DNA of 64,000 nt from Cacajao melanocephalus (Eukaryota; Chordata; Mammalia; Primates; Pitheciidae), in NCBI GenBank assembly GCA_963573385.1, contig CAUYLG010065502.1:38365-102364 (forward strand), given 5' to 3'. The first letter of the stretch is position 1. Each line of letters starts with the position of its first letter. Made by a program: the position numbers and the translations under genes. Of the stretch, positions 27,671 through 43,049 are shown in pieces. The notes under the pieces are model-generated. The model ran no database searches and was not told the DNA's origin. It was given only the letters and a program-made list of their open reading frames with translations.

Positions 27671-27757
27671 CATATGCAGTTTTCTTTTATTTATTTTTTT
27701 AACAAATGGTTGAATTATGCTGCTGGTTTTCAATTTCATTTAAAACTCTAAAATTAA
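27671..27757. promoter_or_regulatory. Upstream E-box and MEF2-type site of Nogo-C
   Basis: CATATG (27671-27676) and CTAAAATTAA (27748-27757) lie 400-480 bases upstream of the Nogo-C ATG. The second fits the MEF2 consensus YTAWWWWTAR at every position. These are motif matches only; AT-rich DNA produces some by chance. Confidence 0.35.
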
Positions 27758-28203
27758 TGGCTACCACATAAGATAAAAATTGACTGATCAAACGGTAATA
27801 CCCTAAATTTCAAGCTTGTGAAACGATGAGTCTCCTTAATTTCTCCTAAGTTTATTAAGATGAAAAACATTCAGCATTTTGCACCTTATGAAGGGACAGG
27901 CAGAAAATAAAAGTCAAATTACTAATGTTTATTGAACATATTACTGGAACAGAAAACAGACTTCAATTTTAGCAACTTAATCTTTCTAATGTCTTTTTTC
28001 CTCTTTTACAATTATGGAAAATCCAGAGACTTACAAATATATACTAACTCTCAATCATCACCTGCTCCAACTCAATCTTTCAATAAATATTTATTAGACA
28101 CCACTACAGACACTATCTATTAATAGATTCTTAGCTTGGGGAGATATTCATGTGCTAATGATATCATTTGCCATGGGAAAATGACAGAAAAGCAAACTAT
28201 AAT

Positions 28204-28501
28204 TTTATTTTATTTTTCTGACACAGGGTCTCGCTCTGCTGGAGTGCAGAGGTGCAATCATGGCTCACGTGGCAACGTTTACCTCCCAGGCTCAAGTGAT
28301 CCTCCCACCTCAGTCACCACAGGCATGTGCCACCAGGCCCAGTCAATTTATTTTTTATTTTTAAACTTTTATTTTTTTTTTTATAGACGAGGTCTCCCTG
28401 TGTTGCCCAAGCTGGTCACAAACGCCTGGGCTCAAGCAATTCTCCTGTCTCAGCCTCCCAATGTGCTGGGATTAACAGGTATGAGCCACCAAACCTGGCC
28501 T
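28204..28501 (-). repeat. AluJ-like SINE, antisense
   Basis: The inverted dimer has 'cagggtctcgctctgctgga', a long A/T-rich central linker and 'cccaatgtgctgggattaac'. A 182-codon plus-strand frame reads through it and is not a gene. Confidence 0.85.
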
Positions 28502-28849
28502 AAAATTTTACTGAAAAATATAAAAACAAATCTATGTAGAACATTTCTAAAATTTTTGTTCAACTTTATAAAACTGATTTTCATTCCAGTGCAGTGTCTC
28601 TACTTATGTTCAACAATCGGTTTACCCGATGCTTATATCTGCCTAAGCAGAAAAGGCAGTAACAAATCAGCTAAAATATTTTAAAATGCAATTTGCAAAA
28701 ACATTATATGTAGCCTATGTACAAAAACACATACTTAAAACTGTATAGCTACAATGAAATGGAGATAGTATTTTCTGGAACTTGCTATAAAACTGTGGGC
28801 TGCAAAATCCTTACTATCAGAAGTGGCTTGAAGTTAATATATACACCTA

Positions 28850-28911
28850 CTATGTACTCACAAACATTAAAAAAAAATGTCTATGCACTCACAAACATTA
28901 AAAAAAAATGT
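28850..28911. repeat. 31-base tandem duplication
   Basis: Two adjacent 31-base copies containing 'actcacaaacattaaaaaaa' differ at one base (28855 T against 28886 C). Confidence 0.9.
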
Positions 28912-30537
28912 AAGAGTTAAACATAGAACTAAAATTAGTAAAATGAGAGAGAGGAAAAAGGAAGTGGCTTGAATACCAACGGCACATTTATTTCTCTATC
29001 TGCCTCTCTAACTCCAAACATAAATAAAGAAAACGCATTTTTAAAAGAGCCCAGTATTCTCAGTTCAAGTTAATATTTAACTTTAAACTTTACTCACTGA
29101 ACCCTTGCATAATGTGGTATTTGAGAACCCGGTCAAGTCATAGCATGGCCTGAAAATGCCTGGCCTCTCACAACAACATTCAGAATCTCAAACTATTTGG
29201 TAAATACAAAATACTAATTTTCTAATATCAAGTCCCTTAAAACTGAAAGCCAATAATTAATTAGCATTAGAATAAAGTACTCAACTATAGTACCCAAACA
29301 CTATTTTCAAGTCGGAGATTACTTCACTAGTAGAAGAAAAAAGATTTATTGAGATCAAGTTACTTGGCACTTAAGACTACTCGTATCTTCTGTGGACTTG
29401 ATTTGGCTTAACAATTTAAAAAAACAGTCTGAGAGGGGCAAGAATGTGTAATAAAACATACTCACTCATCTAAATATTAAACCTACTTAATAGCATCGCT
29501 GGCAGATTAAAAAGTCAAAACAGGAGCCCTGAAGTTCCGTAAACATTTCAACCTACCTAGTGATATCTACTTCTTTAATTTTTATGGTCTTTTTATAAGT
29601 GTACAAGGAAAACCAGCTTGTGGAAATCAACTGACATTTTGCCCACTTCTTTCTTATAAAGTTTTTCAACTAGACTTAAAGTTTGGTAAGCTAAGCAAAG
29701 AAGTGCTTAAATCTGAAAAATTGATATGACACAAATTTATTAAAGATGTAAACCCAGATGGGCTATGTTTATTGTGAGAATCGTATAATCTTTACTAAAA
29801 ATAAAAGGCTTTAGGACATTGCCTGACAAAAAGTAGGCACTATGTAAGTGCTATTTACTTAGCAGTATGCTAAAAATAACAAACTAAGAGGCATCAAGAC
29901 AAGTAAGGCACATCTAAGGAAGCTCATATATTAAGTCATTCAACTCTAGGCAATAACCCAATCTTCCTAAACAGAATTGCCCCTCCCATACACAAACTAT
30001 TGTCCTTGCTACATAGTTCTATTATTTTCCAGCTGAGAAAAATTTACATACAAATTGTTTAGAGGTCCTAATCCACATTAAACCCCAACTTAACAAGTCA
30101 AATAAAGGACATAAATCTGTTAAAAACTTACCCTCATTTATTTTGTTTTCCTTCAACTACGTAACTTTAAAAAAAAATTAAAAGTTCTTTCAAGGACAAT
30201 TTTCAAGTAGATCACATATGTCCCAACTTGCAGAATAGCATTTTGATTATTTGAGACAGGAAACTCATTTCCCTTCAAAGTAAAGCCTCAAAAAGAAGAG
30301 GCCACAGAAAACTCCTTTATTTATACTGCAAGTCAATAAACATGTTGTATGAATTCTAAGCCCTATTTTATATTGTGTGTTTGTGCAGGGGAGAAGATGG
30401 GGAAAGTATTCTCCTTTTCCTGAACTCAAAATCAGCTTTACACATAACCTTTGAAATAAACTGTTCAAAGTTCATATTTGGCAATTTCCCACTCCTCAAT
30501 GTCCATGTCCCCAGTATCCCCTTCTCCTAGGCATGAC

Positions 30538-30538
<1 letters not shown>

Positions 30539-30568
<30 letters not shown>
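30539..30568. repeat. Poly-A tract of 30 bases
   Basis: A pure run of A with no recognisable SINE or LINE body on its 5' side. Confidence 0.9.
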
Positions 30569-30570
<2 letters not shown>

Positions 30571-31601
30571 AAAGATTAAAACTTCCCCAAGCACATATCC
30601 ATAATGCTTTTCCAAAGGGTAATATGCTCTAAAATGACCTACATTGTTTCTCTTCTCACATCTCAAATCAAAACTCTAGTTTCCTTAGTGCACTTACCAC
30701 TTAAGTAGGAAAATTATATGAATAAATCAATTCCTACTAAACAAAAAACTCTTTTGTGACCTCAGAAACTGTGTGTATGTTTTTTGGGTTTTTTTTTTTT
30801 TTCTCGGGGTGGGGGGTGGGGGTGATCGTATGTAACTGGTGAGACTTCAAACAGTAGAAAGTTATATTTTAGATTTTAGAACAGGCAGCACTAGGCAAGG
30901 GTAAGTCCGCCCCAGCCAGCTCTTAATCTAAGACAGTCTTCCTTTTCCATTTCTTTCTTTCCTCTACTTCTGCACCCAAGAAAAACTCAGATTTTTATTT
31001 TGCTTCCTTTTCTTTACAACATTTAGAGATGCAAGGGAAAGAAGGTGGGAGAGAAGCAATGATTTTGATTGAAAATGCTACTCTTGAAGTTAGAGACTGC
31101 TTACGTACACTGCTCTTGGGAGCTAAAATAATTTCTACTTTCCAGCCACAGAAAACAGGCATTTTTTTTAATTAAGAAACAATTATAGCTACACAGTTTT
31201 AAACTTATTTCCAAATTTAATTATTCTGAACTACACAAAGCTATGAAACTAACATGTTTCATTACTGAAAAAGAGTTAATTTTTAAAACCCTATCATATG
31301 CTGTAATATAATGCCCTCTATGGACTAAATTACAGCACTTCAACATTAACTACTGAATTTAAATCTTAACTGGAAAAAGATTTTAGTCTAGAAAACGAAT
31401 GACAGTACAAGTTCAAATAGCAAAACAGCAAGGATTTTAAAGTCTGTAAACAATTTAACATAAGCTACTAAAAATGAATACTAAAATTCATAGAGAAATT
31501 GAAAGTGACACTATTTATGAAAATGTGCTTCTTACATTACAAACTAAAATAAATATACAAATATTCTTAAACACCCAAAGCATTTTAAAAATTTTTTATA
31601 T

Positions 31602-32010
<409 letters not shown>

Positions 32011-32689
32011 CAAGCACGTATTTTTAAATTCTGAATTCAAAAATTAATAGTCACTAGGCTCTAAACAGATCTTCTTAAACTTTAATGTCTTCATTTCAGT
32101 ATCCAGTTTCGGGGGAAATCTTTAAGGTCATTTCATAATGTTTATTATAGTATGATTAAAGCCTTTGCTTGATTTGATACAAGATGTCAATATTCAAAAT
32201 TGTCTATAAAAATTTTAAAGTCATCTGTGCAAAGCAATATCTACAGCTTGCTAATTTCTCTGTCCAACTGAATTTATTCCATATAGTCAATTATAGATCA
32301 TTCCACAGACTTGATTTTCCATCTACAACACTAGATGGCACCAACACCCATAGTCTACAGCTGATTGCCCAATTCACAGAAGGCAATCTGGCAAACATTA
32401 ATTCCGGCTTTTCCATAGGATTGTTGCTGGGCACTAATGAGCTAGATCAAAATATGGGAGTAGGAAAACAACTCTTATCACACACAAAAAAAATCTCAAA
32501 TCAGAATCCAAAATAAATTTTAAATAGATCAAAATAAGGGTAAAATTAAAACTGTAAGTAAATTAAAAATATGCATTTTCCTTTGTGAAAATTAAAAATG
32601 TCCACTGAAATGTAAACTAAAAATCTTTTAGGATACTGAGGGAAAACTGTAACACAAAAGTTTACATCCTTTATATGTAAAGAATTCTC

Positions 32690-33890
32690 ATAAAATCAGG
32701 AAAAAAAATGAATACCTAATTTTAAAATGGGCAAAGGGTATGAACAAGCAAATCACAGAAGAAATACAAACTGCCAACATGTTCACATTAATTAATAACC
32801 AAAGATCAAAACAGCAAGATACTACTTGCACCTATCAAACTGGTAAAGGGCTTTTAAAAAATACCAAGTACAGAATGTCTGAAAGAATACTTAAGGAACA
32901 AGTCATAATAGGTAACTCTATGAAGGAGCACTAGGCAGCTGGACAACAGATGAAGAAGTGTGACTGTCACTGTACTTTTGAATTTCGTATAATGTAGAAA
33001 TATTATTAAAAAAATATCAATTGTTAGTGAAAGTAGACAAATGGGTGTTTTCTTATTCTGATACACGGGTAAAAATTTGTGCACCTTTTCTGGTGGCCAA
33101 TTTTTGTAGCCATCCTTACAAATCCTCATGCCCACTAATGTAGGTTTTTATTTCGAATAATTTATGGAAAATAACTAAAGGATATGTAAAACATATTTAA
33201 ATATTAAGAGGATAATAGCATTATTTATCAATAAAAAAGGAAAAATCTAAGGGTCCAACAATAGCAAAGGGACTGGTTAAAGAAAAATCCATACTAAGGA
33301 ACATGAAGTACAAAAAATCAGCAGCAGAATATTTAAAGACAGGGAAATGTTTGCATTATATAAGACATTGCTAAATTTTTTTAAAACTTACAAACAATAT
33401 GTAGAGTATGATCCCGATTTCATAAAACACTTTATTACATTCTTAAAAATACACATATGCGGCCAGGTATGGTGGTTCACACCTTTAATCCCAGCACTCT
33501 GGGAGATGTGCAGATCACTTGAGGTCAGGAGTTCAAGACCAGCTTAGCCAACATGGTAAAACCCTGTCTCTGCTAAAAATACAAAAATTAGCCAGGCATG
33601 ATGGCCCACATCTGTAATCCCAGCTACTCAGGAGGCTGAGGCATGAGAATCACTTGAACCCAGGAGGCAGAGGTTGCAGTGAGTCGAGATCCTGCCACTG
33701 CTGCTCCGCCTGGGTGACAAAGTGAGACTCCGTCTCAAAAAAACAAACACATGTGCATTGAAAGTAGACTAGAATAACATATTCTAAAATATTAACACTG
33801 ATTATGTCTGGGTAGTATTGTAATTTTTTTCATCTCAATGCTTCAATATTTTTAAATTTTGTACAATGAGCGTGTACTGTATGTCAGACT
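32690..33890 (+). mobile_element. Old L1 fragment (ORF2 end and 3'UTR)
   Basis: The order 'aaaatgggcaaagggtatga', 'acaagcaaatcacagaagaa' and 'tgcacctatcaaactggtaa' is the end of L1 ORF2. Past 33240, 'gggactggttaaagaaaaat' and 'acaatatgtagagtatgatc' follow the 3'UTR. An Alu (33461-33746) interrupts it. Confidence 0.7.
33461..33746 (+). repeat. Alu SINE with target duplication
   Basis: The dimeric Alu starts 'ggccaggtatggtggttcac' and ends in an A-rich tail. ACACATATGC precedes it (33451-33460) and ACACATGTGC follows (33747-33756). A small piece of the left monomer is missing near 33505. Confidence 0.9.
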
Positions 33891-33954
33891 GCTTCATAAA
33901 CTGTTGCCCTAACTCATAGTTATCAAGTCCTTGAAAAAAATCCTTATTGTTAAA

Positions 33955-34050
33955 ATACTGAAGCTCAAATAGAATAAAACATTTGCCAAGGGTCATACAG
34001 CTCATCAGTGAAAGGGACAGAATTAGAACTCAGGTCTGTAAAATGCCTAA
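33955..34050 (-). repeat. MIR SINE relic, antisense
   Basis: Antisense MIR motifs are visible: 'gccaagggtcatacagctca', then 'acagaattagaactcaggtc'. Confidence 0.65.
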
Positions 34051-35079
34051 AATTGAGTTAAAAAAAAACCATATTATATTTAGCAGGAATCTCTCTTTTA
34101 TGGTACATATTTATTTTCAATCTGTATTGGACCACAGTAAACACTAAATAAATCCTAATTTAACAATGTCACTTTTTAAAAAGTAAGTATACTCATTTCC
34201 TTTATTAACTATAGTCAGGTTCTAATTTAGCTATACTTTACTGATAGCCTTCCAGTTAAGATTAACTAGTTATCATACTTAAAGTCCAACTTATATCCAA
34301 ATTTTCCAAATATATTTGCTTAATAAAAATATATTGTGGCCAAAATATCAATACTTAGTATCTATGGTACTTCAGTTAAAAAACTCAAAGGCTATATACT
34401 TTTTAATTAAGAAAAATATTTTAAGTCATAAGAATATCAAAATAATTCTTATTCACGAACATATATAAGTGGTATATATAAGTTTGCAAAGCATAATTTC
34501 TACTTATTTACCTAGACAAGCTCTTTTAAAGTGAGTTCTTTTATCATGGCATACTACTTGGTGAATTCTGGATTTAACATAGTTTAATTATAATAAACAA
34601 ATAATCAACGTATGCTTGGTTTACATTTCACTTACCAATAGTTCCAAAGGGTTCAGCAAGACAGAATCTATATTTCGATTATGAACTAAAAATATTCTCT
34701 GTGCATTAGTGACAAATCAAGCAACCAACAAACATATACTAAATTATCATTATCATTAAGTCGAGAGCTCAGCAATTTGGGCTGGAGACATTAGTACCTT
34801 TCTTTACCAATGGCCTACCAATATAAACAGACAGCAGTTGTCTACCACAATAGGGTTTTTCAGTCTCCACATACAACCAACAGAATGTTACCCTAGTTCC
34901 AATATCCCTACAAATGGAAGAATATGTGAGAAAATGTAAATGGCAACCTATATGTAAATGCCTTGCATTGCTTAATGGTTCAACACAACAGGTATGTGAT
35001 AAAAGCAGCACCTTGATTGCCTGCTAAAGTTAGGACAATAGCTGCTTATTCCAAAACCAGGAAATAACTGAGAATGGAC

Positions 35080-35320
35080 AAAACCTGGGTTGTAATCGCA
35101 GTTCATTCTTGTGAAACTAGGTAACAGCTAATATAAATAAGAAGCTCAATGTCTGGAACATGGCAGAAGCTCAAAAACTTTGTGCTTATTACATAATTTA
35201 CCATGTATCCTTGAGAAAGTGACTTAACATCCTTAGGCTTCGGTTTTATCACCTATAAAATGATTCCTTCTTTCAGATTACAGTGAAGACTTAAATGTAA
35301 CAAATAATGTGAAAGGGCTT
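35080..35320 (+). repeat. MIR SINE relic
   Basis: The motif order 'aacctgggttgtaatcgcag', 'tgagaaagtgacttaacatc' and 'ttatcacctataaaatgatt' fits MIR, but foreign sequence of about 90 bases lies in the middle. Confidence 0.55.
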
Positions 35321-35408
35321 GGTGGTTAGCTGTTTCAAAATGATCATCTTCCCTTTCCACATAAAATAAGAATTCAGCTTTTCTCAATATTTTGAAATTC
35401 TCAGTTAA

Positions 35409-35636
<228 letters not shown>

Positions 35637-36249
35637 AAATTCTCAGTTAAAAATCTAAATTTGGGAGAAAGAAAATCTAGAAGTGAAATAGATGAACCTA
35701 ATTGTATTTCAAATGAATATCATAGCCATTAGTCAGTGGGAGGCTAATGGTAGGCTAAGGTAGGAGGGAAAAGAAAAAAAAAACCAACAAATCCAAGTAA
35801 TCTGTGAATAATGTAATGACTATATACAATCAATCTTAAGCAGGTTGCGGAGTAGGGCTTTGCAAACAATCCAGAACTCTTTTATCAAGTCTTTTTTATT
35901 ATAGTGATAGGAAAAAGCATTTTAAAACTCTTATGGGTGTATTAAAGGGTTAGATATAAATAAGTAAACGTATTGGTGGTCTTAGGAACCAGGGTCCTCA
36001 CTATAAAAGAGACAAATAAGAAAAGAAGAAACAAAGAATAAATCCCGTGAGAATGAATTAAAATTAGAGGTATCTATGTGAAATCATCATTTCTTAATAA
36101 TGTATGTGCATGTTTATTTTTATGTATGTATATAAGCATTTACTAGCTTTATCCACTGAAAGGGTTAAAATGGAAAAATCCCCACAGTAGCAATGAGCAC
36201 AACTAGCAATGAGCACAACTTCAGGTCTTGATCTTCAATACCTCACTAT

Positions 36250-36975
36250 TATGAAAATGATCTCTCATTCTACATTAAAAGGAATCAGGAATCCTTGGAG
36301 AAATGGCTGATCCCAAGGCTGGGACACGATAAGCATAAAATAAGCCTCCAATATTTTGTTAAGCTAGAAAGTAAGAAATGTTCCTGTCCCAACCCCAAAG
36401 AAAGAAGGCTGCATGTCCCTGAGCCTACCTGAGGTTCCCCTCAAAATATGGAATAATTTAACAGCAAAATAATAAAGTTCAGTAATGAATCATAAACCAA
36501 TAGGAGAAAAATGGAAATTCATGGATCCATACTGATAATTAACTGATTGATTAATGGAAACAGAGGAATGTTGAGGGTCAATTGAAAAATGTGTGGGGGA
36601 GTACTGGAGTTAAAAAAAATCATTTTTCAACTCTTATGATAAAGACTACATCAAGCAAGAATCATCAATGGTTTACCAAATCGGAGGGCAAATTTTGATA
36701 GGGAATGGGATATTTGCATGGTGTTCAAGTGTCACTCCTCAGACTACTTATTATCTGAAAGGGAGAAACAAAGACAGTAACTAAACAGTAAGGAAATCAG
36801 AACCCATCTTGCTCAGATGGTCAAAATTAACATCACCAGTGAGGGACTGATGAATAGTTGGTAACTCTAGAAGTGGTGCTATGAAAGAGACACATCATCA
36901 TCTGCACAGTATGATACATGAACCCATACCCTCAAATTAATCACTAGGAAACATCAGACAAATCCACTATAAGGA
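36250..36975 (+). repeat. Old interspersed repeat, LINE 3'UTR-like (unassigned)
   Basis: The segment has features I recognise from a common mammalian repeat: 'aatccttggagaaatggctg', 'gggatatttgcatggtgttc', then 'caaattaatcactaggaaac' and 'atcagacaaatcc'. I cannot name the family with confidence. It abuts the L1 that follows. Confidence 0.45.
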
Positions 36976-37049
36976 ATGTTTTATTATAAAGGCAGGGAAA
37001 GTGAGGCCCTGTGTTCTTTAAAACTGCTACTGTCAGAAAAACCAAAGAC

Positions 37050-39490
<2,441 letters not shown>

Positions 39491-39709
39491 TTTTTAAAGA
39501 CTGGAAATGTTTCCGATTAAAGAGCCAAACCAAGCATGGTGATTAAATGCAATAGCTGGATCTTGTACTGGAGGGGGAAAATATGTTATAAAGCACATTT
39601 TTATGTCAACTAACAAAACTGGAATACAGTTGGTAGATTTTTTTAAGTATTGTATCGATGTAAATTTATGACGTTAATAGCTATCCTGAGACTATGAAAG
39701 AAAATATCC

Positions 39710-40063
<354 letters not shown>

Positions 40064-40286
40064 TTATGCTTAAATGGTTCAAGGAAAACAAAGATGTATT
40101 TATGTGTCTATATATAGTTATCTATAGAAAGAGGAATCACAAATGATAAAGCAAATGGGAACAAAAATTAATCAGTAAATTTAAACAGAGGGTATAACAC
40201 ATTGTATTATTTTTAGATTTCCAACTTTTTTAAATGTTTGAAGTTATTTCTGAATAAAAAGTTAACTTAAAATGCAGTTGGCTTTG

Positions 40287-40575
40287 ACCCGGTGTGGTGG
40301 CTTCTGCCTGCAACCCCAGAACTCTGGGGAGGCCAAGGCGGGCGGATCACTTAAGGCCAGGAATTCAAGCCCAGTCTGGCCAACATGGTGAAACCCTCTA
40401 CCAAAAATAACAAAAATTAGCTGGGCATGATGGCACACGCCTGTAGTCCCAGCTACTCGGAGGCTGAGGTTAGAGGATCCCTTGACCCTGGGAGGACAGC
40501 TTGAGCCTGGGAGGTGGAGGCTGCAGTGAGATCACACCACTGCACTACAGAATGAGACGCTGTCGCAAACAAAAA
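40287..40575 (+). repeat. Alu SINE
   Basis: The dimeric Alu runs from 'cccggtgtggtggcttctgc' to 'gagacgctgtcgcaaacaaa'. A second 'agcttgagcctgggaggtgg' block follows 'cttgaccctgggaggac', an internal partial duplication. Confidence 0.88.
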
Positions 40576-41662
40576 ACATACAAAAAATAATCAGTTGGTT
40601 TAAACACAAAAGACATCCAAATGATATCATGGTGTTTTTTTTAAAAATTCCGCTTAATTCTAGTCATAGAAAATTTAGCAACTAATATATGATAAAACCT
40701 TCTCTAGCACAGAATGATTTTTAAGTTTAGTTCTGAATACACCTAAATGTTTCTTTGCACTGAGTCACACATGGCCAATCTGCAAATCCATCTAAGTGTC
40801 TAGCTGCAAGTGAATAGGTTTACCTACTAACCATAATATCATATCCACCAAAACAGGATCTGGAAAACTTTTAAAATCATATTTATATAAATTAACAGGT
40901 CTATTCATTCTGTTTACTCACATCTGTTATCTATAACTTTCACAGAATCATTTATTCCATGAAAAACATCCCAAGGGAGAGTTAGCCTCTCTCCTCCCTT
41001 AGTATGTGGTGGCAGTCTCCCACTAGCAATCATTACACACCCATATCCTTAAACTGTCATTCCTATGCCAAACTGAGACTTTTATGCATCATCTGAAAAA
41101 AATATTTCAACTGTCACATGGTGGTAGTGCTGCCTGTCAGTTAACTCTTCTTTTCAGAAGTTTTGCCATCTTGGCCTATATACAGAATAAATTGGGAATA
41201 TTTTACCTTAAACCTTTGTAAGTGGAAAACCAAAAAACTAAAGTGCCAATAATAATCATAATATATTGGGTACTGAAAGCGTAATTTAGCTACAGATTTC
41301 TTTAGATTAAAGAACATGCATGAAATGCTGGATCTAGATCATTAAAAACTCCCTCTAAATTATGAGGTACTAAAAGAGAAAATAGTACATGTTGATAGAC
41401 TGAAAAAAAAATCAGCATTTATATTCCAATACAGTTTGTCACAAATTTCTTATAAACGGAGGGGGGAAGAAGACCAGAATTCATTAGTGTCTTGACAAAC
41501 TTTACTCCCCCAAATTAATAAAGCACCAACATCTGCATCATAATACCTTATTATACCTGCATCATAATACCTTTTAATACTCTTACAAAATCAATCTTTC
41601 TTCCCAAAACTAAAACTGATTTCTGCCTACAAAATGCCATTTTAAGAAAACAAGAACAGGAA

Positions 41663-41930
41663 AGGCCTAGAGGTTCATGCCCGAATCCCAGCACTTCGGT
41701 ATGAGGATCCTTGAACCCAGGAGTCTAAGACCAGCCTGGGCAACAAGGCAAGATCTCCTCTCTATGAAAATAATTAGCCGGGTATGGTGACATAAGCCCA
41801 TGGTCCCAGCTACCTGGAAAGCTGAGGACCACCTGAGCCTGGGAGGTCAAGGCTGCAGTGAGCCGTAACTGCACCACTGCACCTCAGCCTGGGTGACACA
41901 GCAAGAACCTGTCTCAAAAAAAGGAAAAGA
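41663..41930 (+). repeat. AluJ-like SINE, shortened
   Basis: Alu motifs run from 'ggaaaggcctagaggttcat' to 'aacctgtctcaaaaaaagg' with several deletions and 'gaggtcaaggctgcagtgag', typical of AluJ. Confidence 0.8.
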
Positions 41931-42179
41931 ACAAATGAGATAATAAATGTTCTGAGGAAATTAATATTTATAATACCTTTAATGTTTAAATGCATATATA
42001 TTAATAAACAAGAACCAGAATTTTTTTAAAAACACACTTAAGTATTTCATAATTAGAGATGGAATAATTAGAGACTTTCAAGTCATCCGATAATAGAGGT
42101 TCCCTTATGTTTTACCAGACCACTACTGTATTTTGGTACATTTGACTTCAGTACACTTAAACCTTGCTTTCAGGAAGAT

Positions 42180-42370
42180 AGATAGGTAAGTGCCTATCCT
42201 TACTATAACATAGATCACAATGTTTAACTATGTCCTTAACAGTGTGTCTATTATCAGCTGGCTGTAAGTAGCATAAGGGCAAAACTCTGTCTTAGTCTCA
42301 TCTTTTTCCCTGCTTCCCCCCAAAATATCTTGTATAGTGCTTGATATAAGCATGTCAAAGCAAGTACTCG
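42180..42370 (+). repeat. L2 LINE 3' end relic
   Basis: 'taagggcaaaactctgtctt', then 'gtatagtgcttgatataagc' follow the L2 3' terminus. Confidence 0.5.
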
Positions 42371-42419
42371 CCTGCTTTTAACAGATGCCTGTTATATAAT
42401 TAAGTCAAGAAAATTATTA

Positions 42420-42540
42420 AGTTGCAAGGACTTGAGCTAATTCACCCTTCCTTTTAAAGAAAAGGAAATTGACATCTAGAGAAACAAAGTGCTTGCCAGT
42501 GTATAGTCAAGACTAAACACTCAGGTCACCTATATTGTTT
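42420..42540 (-). repeat. MIR SINE relic, antisense
   Basis: 'aagaaaaggaaattgacatc' and 'gtcaagactaaacactcagg' resemble antisense MIR. It is diverged. Confidence 0.45.
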
Positions 42541-43049
42541 TTATTATAGCAACACTGGGTTTCTTTCCCACAACTTTTGTAGAATACACATACTGAGTGT
42601 ATCTAAACAATTCTCTATTCCTTAGTGAGTTGCTATGATGGTTAATATCAAAAAAAGGTTAAGTCAAAACGGCAGGAAATAACAATTTTCTCAGAGAAAG
42701 GAGATAAACAAACATATTCTAAAAAAGAATGACCATGCATTGCTTATACTTTCTTCCACCATCCCCATTAAGCTTTCAAGTGCAATGCCCCCTTTTCTTC
42801 CCTTACTTCTAAACTATTAGGCTATAGATTCCCCAGGTTTAACAAAAACAATCCAAGAAATAGGTGACTCCTGAAATATTGAAATTTCTGAGAGCCACCG
42901 TCTACTAGAGGACTGCTAGCTTTAAGTTTTGGGAGGGAGCACTGGGGCGGGTGGAGACTTCAAAGGCATTGCTACACTGCTCACTCCTTGCCCTTCACCC
43001 ACAGACATCACCATGCTGCTCTGGGCTTCTGAGACCCTTCTTTCTACTG

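Noticed and set aside
28136..28684. 182-codon plus-strand frame
   Set aside because: Its middle is an antisense AluJ; the ends are intron without coding features.
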